From positions 3,828,263 through 3,892,262 of the forward strand of contig NW_022098043.1 of NCBI RefSeq assembly GCF_002288925.2: a stretch of 64,000 bases of DNA, read 5' to 3'. How positions within the stretch are numbered: position 1 is the first letter of the stretch; the number at the start of each line of letters is the position of its first letter. A program made the position numbers and the translations under genes. The stretch comes from Delphinapterus leucas. Lineage: Eukaryota > Chordata > Mammalia > Artiodactyla > Monodontidae. The notes below the pieces were generated by a model. The model was not told the DNA's origin and made no database searches. It worked only from the letters and a program-made list of their open reading frames with translations. Shown here in pieces: positions 23,801 through 35,800 of this stretch.

Positions 23801-26800
23801 AAAATCCCTAAACAAGCTGACTGATCCATGCCAATTAAATTTCACGAAGTATAAAATCTCATTTGAATGTCTCTGTCATTTACATTTTTGATGGAAGTAC
23901 GGGCGCTTTATGGCAAAACTTAAATATGGTAATTAAGGATGAAACTCTTCACAGCTGTTTACAATTTAAGCTGTCACGTCTGGATCAAGTTTAATAGACC
24001 CAGTTACCATTGAGAATTGCCCATGAAATAAAAATATGGGCTAATTACCAGCCAGAGTCAGATCACTATACACCCAAGCAAGGGCTGGTCACCCAGTGTG
24101 GCAGGGAGATGGGAACGCCATTATTTTTGCCTCCAGGAAATCTGAGGGCACAAGTCCGACACTGCTTTTGCATAAATCTGCTTGTTCATTTGCATACATC
24201 CCCGCCCTTTCACCCCGGAGTCCTGAGCTGCAAGTTAAACCAAACATAACTCAAGACGCAGATGCATGCAGGTGGCTGAAAGCCCAGGCTGGGCAGAGAC
24301 CGGGAGGGGGTGGGCCCCGTTTTCCTGGGCGACTGCAGGAATCTGGGCACTAGCGATGGAAGGATTGCTCAGGCCTGCCCACCGAAAAGCCCTCCTTGAC
24401 TCCGCAGGCCAGGAGCCTGCCCCTCCTGAGTGCCTCTGGCCTCTGAGTCTGTCTTATTACCCTGACCAGGTACTGCCTTGCCCAGTTTTTGACGTCCCTG
24501 TTTTGTTCTGGGTAACCAGGCTGTTAGCTTCTCACGGGGACCAGGTCTAGCTTAGGGCTGCAGACCTGGGCCAGGACCCCGGAATAAAGGACCCCAACCA
24601 GGTTCTCAAACCAAGTCGGGCCAGGTGCCCTGTACAGCCCTGCTGCCCAGAAGCATAAATCACTGCACAAAAGGATGACCTGAGGAATGCCAGTGGCCTG
24701 GGAGGGAGAATAGCCCTGCCACACCCGACCCCAGGTAGAATTAGGGAGTCCACCCGTACTGCAACCCTGGGCTCCCCACCGATGTCAGCAATGGCACCTT
24801 CACTTCAGAGCCCAGAGGCTGAAGTGCTGGCTGAGGCCTCCCAGGTGGGCAGATGGAAACATTTCTTTGTACAGAACCTTATCCTGGCCATGCCCAATAG
24901 AAGCCACAGGGAAAGAGAGGCCAGGTGGTTGGGCTGCCTGAGCTGAGCTGAACTGGTGGGTGACCCAGAAAGGGACCCATTTGCCCCTCAATCTGGGTGG
25001 GTCCTAGGCTTCTTGCTCATTCAGGCAGCCCAGCAAGGAAGGGTGGGGATGTGGAAACTCTGGACCCTTGGCCAGAACGACTGAGGGCTACGTCAGCGTG
25101 CAAATTCAAGGCTCCCCTGAGGTTGACTCTACCTAGCCATCCACCCAGGCTCTGGTGACATCTGAATCCCCAACCCCCAATCATACCACTTCATTTTGCA
25201 CCTCTGTGTCTTTGCACGTGCTGATTCCTGTGCTGGAGTGCACCCACCCTCTCACCACCCTGCCCCATTTTGCTTGGCCTGGCAAACTCCTACTTACTAC
25301 TCATCCTTCAAAGCCCACCTCAAAATGTCTCCTTCTCTGAGAACGCTTCATGTGCCACCTCCAGAGTGACTTAAAAACCTCCGCCTGAGAGCCAAGCTCC
25401 CTGTATGCCCGTTACTGAATCCCGGCTCTTCTCTCCCGTCGCCTGGTTCGCATCTTCACGGCCACCCTGGGTCCCCAGTGCCCGACACAGAGCTCAGCCT
25501 GGGACAGGCAGCAGCAAGCACGTGGAGGGACCTGCCAGCAGGCAGGATGTGGACTGAGGCACCCATTTCACCTCCTGCCTCCTCCGCAGAGACGTCCACT
25601 CCGCCCTGAGAGTCTCAAGGTCTCCAACGTGGCCAGACCACAAGGCCATAACACACTGGCAGCTTGGGCTCAGCTGAGGCCTTGGGAGCCACAAGGACAC
25701 CACACACATCAGGCGGTCTACCGACACCGCCCTGGGCTGGGCTGTCTCTCCAAGGGACCTCCCCAGGGCTCCCTGAAATGGGGAGGCCAGGTGGGAAAGG
25801 CTGGAGATGGACAAGCCAATATCCAGCCGCTCCTGATGCAGATAAGAATGGGCCAAAAGCGAAGAGTCTGGGCCCTGGGTGTCCAGCAGGAGCCCGTCCC
25901 TCTGCCCAATGGCTCTGCTGTCAGCACCAAGCAGGCTGGCTGTTTTCCCCAGTACCTGACCTCTTGGCCTGGGGTAGACGGGTTTTGTTCAAGCCTGTCT
26001 AAAGTCCTCTGGCCCAAGGCTCCCCTAGCCGCTGGGCCAGCATCCACTTTCTTTTACCCCCGACCTCCCCATCCCAGAGGAAGCCTCTACATGTTGGGAG
26101 CCCCTGCACTGCAGCAATGGCTGAGGGCCAGCTGCCCCTGCCCAGTGCCTGCTCTGGTCAGTGGGGAGGAAGAGACAAACAATGGGGACATAATGAGCTT
26201 GTTCTGTGGGAACAAGGCTGTCACGGGAGAAGCCACCGCAGCTCAGGGACCCAGGGCATCATGAGGCCCCGGGTGAGTGGCTGGCGACATCGAGTCTGCA
26301 GGAAAGAAACAAGGTGCACAAAAGAAACTGAGACCTTTCAGAACAATCCTGGAGGTCATTGAGGTGACCTCCTCATTCTGTTGATGGCATGCAGCCCAAA
26401 GAAGGTCAGGGTCTTATCCACGGTCACAGAGGATCAGGCCCCTGGTCTGTCTCCTCCTACAGTGCTCCTCCCACAAGACCTGTGGTAGGCTGAATCGTAC
26501 TCCCTCCACCCCACCCCACCCCACCCCACCCCCGGTAAGATGTCCACATTCTGATCCCTAGAACCTGTGAATGTTACTATACATGTCAAAAGGAACTTTG
26601 CAGATGTGATTAAGTTAAGGACTTTGAGATGGGGGATTATCCTGGATTACCCAGCGGGCCCAATCACAAAGGACCTTATGAGAGGGAGGCAGGAGGGTGA
26701 GAGTCAGAAATAGCAATGTGATGACAGAGCAGAGAGGGAGACCGGAAGATGCTCCACTGGCTCTGAAGCTGGAGAAGAGGGCTCTGAGGGGTAGCAGAAA

Positions 26801-29800
26801 GCCTAGGCGGGGCGGGGGTCACTTTAAGACTGTGATGTCCTGGATATGTCCTTGATGACATGGGGAGGGGAACGGATCCTGTCTCCTTGGCTACAAGGAC
26901 CACAGGGCACAGGAACTGGGGCTCTGGGCTTCGTACACAGAGGTTAACAGAGGCCAATACTGCTCAGATCTCTGGGGCCTCAGAAACAAAAACTTCAATG
27001 ACAAAGGCTGACTCCCTCCAGCTGCTTGCCACGAAGTTCAAGACAAAAGCCCAGAGACCACTGAGGTCCAGCTCGTCCCAGCTAGATGTGTCAGGGCGGC
27101 CTGGAAATGGGGTGAGGGACTCCTGGCTCCTCACAGCCATGCAGGGAGAGAAGAAACGTGGGTTTAGACCCTCGGCTAGCTAACGGCACCCTCTGCTAGA
27201 TGACAGCTAGCTACCTCACCTTCAGCAAGAGAGCTGACCTCTGTGAGGCTGTTTCCTCATTAAAAATAAAAATGAGGGCTTCCCTGTGGCGCAGTGGTTG
27301 AGAGTCCGCCTGCTGATGCAGGGGACGTGGGTTCGTGCCCCGGTCTGGGAAGATCCCACATGCCGCGGAGCGGCTGGGCCCGTGAGCCATGGCCGCTGAG
27401 CCTGCGCGTCCGGAGCCTGTGCTCCGCAATGGGAGAGGCCACAACAGTGAGAGGCCCACGTACCGCAAAAAAATTAAAAAAAAATGAACAAAAAATAAAA
27501 AATAAATAAAAATAAAAACAATGAACGCAGTTACAGTGCCCACCTTGCAGAGTTGCTCCGAGGAGTAAATGAGACTGTACCTTAAAGATTACCACTGAAA
27601 CAGGCACAGAGTAGGTACCAAAATATGGCCATTTCCCTCCCTTCTCCGGCCACAGTGAGCCGGGTCCTCTGAGGGCCCTCGCCTTTGCCTTTCACACTGG
27701 GCACCTCTGATCACCAGTCTCTAGAGACTAATCCCTATAAGGCCCTGCACCTTATAGTGACAGGAGACCCCCTCCCGCCCCAGATCTCAAATCCATCAAA
27801 TCACATTATAGAGAGGAAGTGGCTCAGGGCACTCACTGGGAATGAGGGCTTGTCGCTGCCCACAGGCCAGCCGAGGGCAGCCCATCCTGACAGGTGGCCC
27901 ACCTGACTGTAGCCCTACACGGTGCCCTCAGCTCTCAGCACCCACTTGAGGTTCCCAGGGACTTCAGACTTTCTTTAACTGATGTCACCTTTGGGTCCTG
28001 CCTTCCCCCCAGTCAGGGCCCCCAAGGCAGGGCTGCCAAGGCGAGGCTAGAGCCTGCTCAAGCCCAGCCTCTCCCCACTGACCATCTTCCGCTTGGTGCA
28101 GAGGAAAGCGTGGCACTCAAGATTCTCGCTGTGCTGGCTCTGTGCGATGTACGCAAACACTTTGTCATGCATCTTGTCTGCTGTGCAGTAGGAGATTCTG
28201 AAAGGCAAGTGGCAAGTGTCACCAGACTCTGGCACAGGGGCCTGACTGCATCCCGAAAGCCCCTTAGAGCATCTCCCCTGAGTTCCAGAAAGCCTGCCAT
28301 CCCACTACACCAGGGTGGGACTCTGGGCCTAGCATCCTGGGCCATCCATGGGGTGCGGGAGAGTGGGGAAGCCCAGGCTAGGCAAGAAGGAGTGGTGGTA
28401 AAGACTGGAGGAAGGGCTTCCCTGGTGGCACAGTGGTTAAGAATCCGCCTGCCAATGCAGGCGACACGGGTTCGAGCCCTGGTCCGGGAAGATCCCACAT
28501 GCCGCGGAGCAACTAAGCCCGTGCGCCACAACAACTGAGCCTGCGCTCTACAGCCCACAAGCCACAACTACTGAGCCCGTGTGCCTAGAGCTCGTGCTCT
28601 GCAACAAGAGAAGCCACCGCAATGGGAAGCCTGTGCACCACAATGAAGAGTAGCCTCCGCTCACTGCAACTAGAGAAAGCCCACATGCAGCAATGAAGAC
28701 CCAACACAGCCAAAAAAAAAAAAAAAAAAAAAAAAGACTGGAGGAAGGGCACATCCCCCCTCTACTGAGCCACATCCCTAAATAGTAGTAGGTGAGCCCT
28801 TACTGTACACCAGGCAACGTTCTAGATATCACCTCACTGCCCTCTGAGATGCGTTCTAGTACTATCCCCACTTTTCAGGTGAGAATACTAAGGCTAAGAG
28901 TCTCAGACCACCAGGCTAGTTTCCGGAGGCCATAACCACTGCCATGCTGCCTCTTAAGAGTTTGTGCTAACCAGCTGGAAAGGGGGGCAGGACACTACCC
29001 CGCCCACAGTGCCCTTCACCTGAGTGTCCCCCACCTGCCCTCCCTTTGATCACACCCCTGCGCACAGGTCAGATGAGTTACAGGCCCATCTCTCCCAGGG
29101 TGACTGAGACTAATGACAGCTTCTCTTGGAGCTGTGGCCAGGGGAAAAGGAGCTGGGAGTAGGGCGGGGGCCTAGGAGGGAGACACAGCAGCTCCCTCCT
29201 CTTGAAACACCTTCTCCCCCCTTGTCTGATCCCTCCCCACTGTCTCCAGTCATCCTGGGAATCCCAATCAGAAGAGGAGCTGGCAGCCCAGAGGTGGGAC
29301 AGAAGCTCAGCAGATGCCCTCACCTCATGTGGCCCCAGTTTCAATCACAGGCATTGACAAAGGGATCATCACCACTTAAAACCCCCAGGTGGGCAGAAGG
29401 AGGGGGTGCCAGGTTCCCAACTGCCTCTTCTCCAACCCAGGGGATCCAGCCTCCTGTCCTCAATGCCCTGGGTCTTCGGTATCACTCAACTAGATCCTAT
29501 TCTTCAAGCCCCAGCAAGGCGCCTCCTCCCGTGACAGGCCCTCCCAAGTTTCCCCAGGCAGGCCTCTCCTTCTCTGCCCTCTTGGGAAACACTTATACTC
29601 TATCTCCCATGTCCTCTGCTCCATCCCCTCCTAGACTGGAAGCTCCTTGAAGGCAGGGGCTGGGTCTGATTCCTCACCCGGCACAGACCTCAGCAGAGCA
29701 GGTACTTGGACACCAGCTAGAAACTCTAAAACCACGTCCTCAACACACATCCACCCTCCCACCACCGCCCCTCCCCAACCCCAGTACTGGCTTTGCTCCA

Positions 29801-32800
29801 GCCAGCTGAGCCACCTGCTCGGAGACAAGGCAAGAGAGTGCAGGGACAAGAGGCCTGACAGAACTCTGGCCTCGGTGTCCTGGGCGTAGCTCGGCCACTA
29901 TCTCACCACGTGGCCTTGGGCAATTCCCTCTCTGCGTCTCAGCGAACCCACCTGGAAAATGGACCTGAGCTGCCTGTCTCTTCCAGCTCTGAAATTTTAC
30001 AACTGACCAGCTAAGAGAGAGGCGGGCACAGCCTGAGGCTCCAAGGGCCGGGCCTGTTGCCCTGTGAACAGCGCCCACCCTCTACAGAGATCATCTACAC
30101 TCTGGCCTCAGCCTCTGCCTGAGACCTCCCTGGACACCTGGCCAGATGTCCAGAGCTGAGCTGCTGCATTGCCGGCGAAAAAGGCAGTGACTGTGCAGCT
30201 CTCCGCTCCAAGCCTGACTCAGCAGCACACTTCGGGGTGGGGTGGGGGGCAGGCGTGTCCCAGGCCGGCTGCAACTAGTGATAATGGCAGCAACAACTGC
30301 CATGAGCCACACGCTCACTGTGAGCCAGGCGCAGGGCATCCAGGGCTTCAAAACCGCACACCGCGCGGGACCTGTTTCCAACCCCACACACAGATGAGGA
30401 AACTAACGCCCCAAGGTCACCCAGATAGGAAGTGGTAGGGTCTGGATTCAGACAAAGCACTCCATCCACTGCCCCGAGCAGCAGACTGAATGTGGGCAAT
30501 GCTGAGCGTACCTGTAAATGGACACGTTCTCAATGAGCTGGTTGGTGATGTTGTCGGTCAGGATGATCCCCCGTGGCGACACCTTGAGAGTCACCTTCTG
30601 CAGCTTCTTCCCACTGGCCTTGGCCTTGGGGCAGACGTGGGTCAGAGGAGCCTACCTACCCACTTGGGACCCACCCTCGTGGGCTACACCCAGCTGCTCT
30701 AAGCCCCAGACGCGAGGCCCACGGGAGGCCTCACCTTAGGTGACCGGGGAAGACAATTCAGCGAACACCTTCTTCTAATAAAAATAGGGACAAATGTCAC
30801 TCACTGAGTACCTGCTGTCTGCCAAGCACGGGACCTCGAGTCATCCTCACAGGCGGCAGGGATTTGCCTCAGGAGAAACTGGACTCAGAGGGGTTAAGGG
30901 AGTTGCCCAAGGACACACAGCTAGGAGGGACCTCAGACTTTGAGGGCTGAACGCGCTATCACAGCCCAGCAGGATGGGGACTCCACGCTCCACCCACTGT
31001 ACCAGCCAGGGCCTGAGCAGAGGGGGCCGAGACCACCAAGAGGGGTGGACTCATAGGGCACGTGCTCACTCAGAGCTGGGGAGGAAATCCAGTCCCTCAG
31101 GCCACAGGGCAAGTGGCTGGGTGCCAGCAACCCTCCCACTATCCCTCCCTGGCACGAAGTTACCAACCCTAGGCCGGTGGCCTGAGCTGAGGGAGGGGAG
31201 GCTTAGAGAGACCACGGCCACAGCAGCTGGAGAGGAGGACACTGGCCGGACCCTGCCAGCCCAACGGCTGCCCTCTCGACTCTCTAAGCTGGATGCGGGG
31301 GGACGCAGGGGAGGGCAGCTGTAATACGTTCAGTCAGGGTGACGTGCAGGGGACGAGTGCTGACCCCCAATCCCCAGAAGGAGCTGCCCCTTCCTTGTGC
31401 TCCCACACCCCACTCCGACTGGGCTCACCGTGGCCACGATCCTCTTGACGGCGGCGGCCGACAGCTCCTCACCCTTGGGCTGCTCCACCAGCGTCATGCC
31501 CAGGTACTTGAGGCTGAAGAGCATGCCCTCGAGCAGTGTCTCCCGAGTGTCTGTCCAGTTCTCGGGTAGCTCTGGGTAGAGGAGGATAGGCGCTCAGACC
31601 CCGCTGGCCAGGGCCCACCACAGCGACAGCGTCTGCAGGCCCCGTCTCCTAGGAAGACCCAGCAGGGACACTGGGGTCCCCCCATCTATCATTACTTTTA
31701 TCTTTAATAAAGAAATAACATTTTCTAGTACGTACCAGGCACCACGGTAGGAAGCGTTACATAAAATCTTCTCATTGACCCTCAGGAGGACCTATGAGGC
31801 AGACACTTTTATCATACCCATTTACAGACAAAGACACTGAGGCCCAGGGAGGCGAAATCACATGACCAAGTCCACAGAGCCAGCAAGTGCAACAGCCAAG
31901 AATCAAACTTTTATTTTCAAACCCGAAGCCCAAACTCTTAACTTCAACGTTAACACTTGCTGAGGGCAAACCATGCCATTTTCTTATTGAATCTTCAACG
32001 CAATCCGGTGAGATGGGTATTATTCCCACTTTACGGATTAGGAAACTGAGGCTCAGAGAGGTGAAGTCGTCAGACAAAGGCCACATACAATGAGTAAAGG
32101 GTTGGAGTCAGAATTCAAAACTGGGTGGTTCCCATGGCCCCAGCCTGGCCTGCTTTCCTCCATCTGCACAGCCACAGAGACCAAAAGGTAGGGAGGAGGG
32201 AGACCAGGAAAGAGACAGCAGCCCAAGGAGGGTGGGCGTGGGGTAAGGCTTAGTGGGGAAAGGGGGAGGTGACTGCTCAAGAACCATCATATGAAGGCCA
32301 CTGAATCTGGAAGACCTGGGTTCAAATCCCAGCTCTGCTTCCCCCCACCTGCATGGTTTGGGGAAGGCCCCTCTCCTCTTTGAGACTAATAATGCCTGGG
32401 CTACAGCAATGGCACACAGCAGGACACATGGGAAGGATCCTCTGAAAGCTCTGATCACGACTGAGGTCAGGAAGGTTGGGAAATGAGGGGATGAGCCTGG
32501 CTCACTGGGTGGTGAAACAGACCAGGAGGGAGAGTTGGAAAGAGGCCTCCATTTCACCCCACCCACATGAGAGAGGGCCCTGAGCAGGCAGAGGGACAGG
32601 AGGGGAAGTGTGGTCTTCACTGTGGGAGGGGTCATACAAGAACTCACAGGAGTACCTCGTCTCCCAAACTGAGACCCAGGTGAGGAGGAATTTGTTAACC
32701 TGTCATCCAGAGCCTGGCATGCAGCTGGCATTCCTGAGTGAAGGAACCCAGATAACCCCAAGGCTTTCAGGCCTGCAATGCCCCAACCCCATCCTCAGCT

Positions 32801-35800
32801 CTGGACCCTGGACCACTGCCCTCCAGCCTCTGCCCTTAGGCCTCCACCTCACATGAAGCCAACCCCCACTGAGAAGACCCCAAAGTGACCCCATCCTCTG
32901 TCCCATCAACCATGAGTCTATTTCATTTGATCCTCCAAAGAGAATCAGAAAGTCCCCGAGGTGTCCCAGTCCTGGGTTTGGTGATGGGAACCCTGGAGCA
33001 ACTCAGACATGGGCCTTGCTCTCAAACAAACCAAGAATATTGCCACCATCAGGGCAAAACAGAGCTACAGTAACAACAAAGGAGCAGCTCTTACCATTAC
33101 CTCTAACACTCACGGCTACCTTGCAAGCTGGCATTCTTTCATTCCCATTTCACAGAGGAGGAAACTGAGGCTCAAAGGACAAGTAATTTGCCAAATTATT
33201 TGTCTATTTGACACTTAAAGCCCAATTTCCTAACCATTAGGCAAACGCTATCTTGCCATGAGGCAAACTACCCTCAGTTTAGCAAAAGGTCATGGAGAAG
33301 TTCCTAGAGCCAGAGGTACTTCCCCCCATAATTCTTAATTCCTGAGGCTTCCTCTCTGTATGGAGATGCCTAGACCACCACTTTCAACTCGATATTCATC
33401 TAAGCAAGGGCGGCAGACTATGTGCTGCCATGCCCGTCGCCTGTGTCCGTGGCAGACATTGCTAATCAACTGCAGCTCTATTCCCTCTGATTTAAAGCCT
33501 TCCGACTGTTTCTCAATAAAAGGCTCCTGGCTGGCAATACCAATCCATCAGGGGTGGCCTTGTTCATCTCATTACCCATCCCTGCCCCACAGCAAACATC
33601 CTTCCTCTCCCCATTTTCATGTCTTCTCTCTCCCATTTCCACCAGCTCAGCCCTTTCCTGGCCCCTCTCCAAAGCCACTTCCGCTCCCTCCATTCCAAAA
33701 GGGCCAAAGCTTGCCAAGGTCACAGACGACCTCTTTGCTGTTAAAACATTCCCCAGTCCCCCCTGACCTCTGAAATACTCGGCATTTTTCTGCAATCCTC
33801 CTTCCCTGGCCTGACCCTTCCCCTCTTCTATGGCCTCCTGGAACAGAGCCCTGGTAGACTGGTTGCCACTCATCAGCCTCAGAGACCCTCTGCCCAACCT
33901 CCTCACTTGACAGATGATAAAACTGAGGCCCAGAGAAGGATGGGACTTGTGCAAGGTCACACAGCAATCAGAGGGACCCCAGCTCCCAAAGCACTACAGG
34001 CAACTCCCACAAGGACTGTTGTGAAATTATAGGTTGCCCAGCCTCGTCTCCCCCCCAATATCCCTGCACGCAAGCACACGCACACACATGCAGGCACGCA
34101 CACAGCAGACAATCCAATCAGACACAGCTTCTTCCCATGACGTTACATTTACTTTCCCACTTCTTTGCCTTTGCTCAAGGAGCTCCCTCTACCAGAAATG
34201 CCCTTCCCTTTGCTTGATTGAAACCCCTCACACCCAGCCTCCTCCAAGAAGGCCTTCTTTGAGGCAGTATAGCCTAGTGGTTAAGAGCAAGGGCCTTAAT
34301 CCTAGAATCCACTGAGTGAGCCTGAGCAAGTTAATTCCTTTCCCTGAGCCTCAGCTCTCTCTTCTATAAAGTGGGAGAAGCAAAAGTCTCCAGCTCACAG
34401 GGCTGTGGTGACCCTTTGATGAGATAATGAGATAATAAAATGTAATGAGATAATGAGACAATAAAATGTACTGTGCTTAGCACAGGGCCCCACCCATGGT
34501 TTTGCCTCCTGGGGCCTGTCCCTGCTGTCAGGGGTTTCTCTGCCCCTCCTGAGTATGGATCTCCTTCTCTTCCTCCCACAGCCATATCACAACCACCAAG
34601 CAGCTGTCTGCTGTGTGTTTTCCTCTTGAAGGACTGCCACGCATGTCTGCCTCTCCCAGGAGCTAGTATGGAGAAGGGGCATCCCCGCTCAATGTTGCTG
34701 CTGTCTCATTCTACTTCTCCCTGCCCCTCCCAGGCCCAGCAGAGATCCTCCTGCCCCTCCAGGGAACCCTGCCTCCACGCCCATACTTCTGGGCATGATT
34801 CACCTCTTCAGTGAGGTGTAAGTTCTCTCACACCCCACTCCCTCCCTGAAGAAACCGGAACCAAAGAGCACTCAATAAAGACAGAGGTAGGGCTCACTGC
34901 CACACCGGCCCAGTCACCATCCAGCCACCTCGGATAGGCTGGAGGCCATGTGCTCCTTCCCAGGAGGAGCCCAGGGTTTCAGGAAGAGCTCCCGGAGGCC
35001 CCCAGGCAAATACAGGCCTGAGTCCACAGCGCTGTTCCGGTCCTCGTTATTTTTGGCCGGGTCGTGGGTAATGACTGCACTATTTTAACTTTACGATTTT
35101 ACAGATGACCTGCTGTCAGAATTAGCTGGGGATGGATGGACCATATGCCCAGTCTAACTTGTAGCTGCAAACATGTACTCTTTTCTTATTAAGCGGGCCC
35201 CTGCCCAGGCGTCAGAGCTCTTGTGCCCTTGTGCCCCTTCTGCTGCCCTGGGAGACCCAGCCTGGCTGGTGCCTGGAACATCAGAGCTGCAGCCAAACCC
35301 ATGGGCCAGGGGGGAACCTCCAGCAGGGGTCCTGGCCTCCAGCCTCGTCTGGCCTGGTGGGGATATGGCCTCAGGAGCCACAGAGTGACACCTCAAAAGA
35401 GGACCCAAGCTCTGCTGTGACCTGGAGTGTGGCTGCTTCTCTAGGCCACAGTCTCCTTATCTGACAAATGGGCTCAGGCCTGCAGGAGCATCATCAGAAA
35501 AAGGTTCAGCATGTGAAAAGTGCTAGGCAAATTTGAGAAGTCGTTAAGACTATCGAAAGAAAATAATAATTTAAAAAAGGTAATTCCCCGCGGTCCAGTG
35601 TTTAGGACTCGGCGCTTTCACTGCGGGGGCCCGGGTTCAATCCCTGGTTGGGGAAATAAGATCCTGCAAGCTGTGGGGCACGGCCAAAAAAAAAAAAAAA
35701 AAAAAAAAAAAAGATAATAGCAGCAGCTACCATTCCTAAGTACCTACTTATACTGTAAGAAAAAAATATGCTGTCAAGGTTAAAATGATGAGGACTGGAG

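Noticed and set aside
25629..26264. Plus-strand open frame of 211 codons
   Set aside because: In intron 4 of LDLRAP1, GC-rich chance frame with no recognisable motif.
27894..28538. Plus-strand open frame of 214 codons
   Set aside because: Antisense over LDLRAP1 exon 4 and then through a SINE; its end is the usual SINE translation.
32108..32761. Minus-strand open frame of 217 codons
   Set aside because: It lies in LDLRAP1 intron 1 and includes translated MIR (GFEPRSS-type peptide). No domain is recognised.
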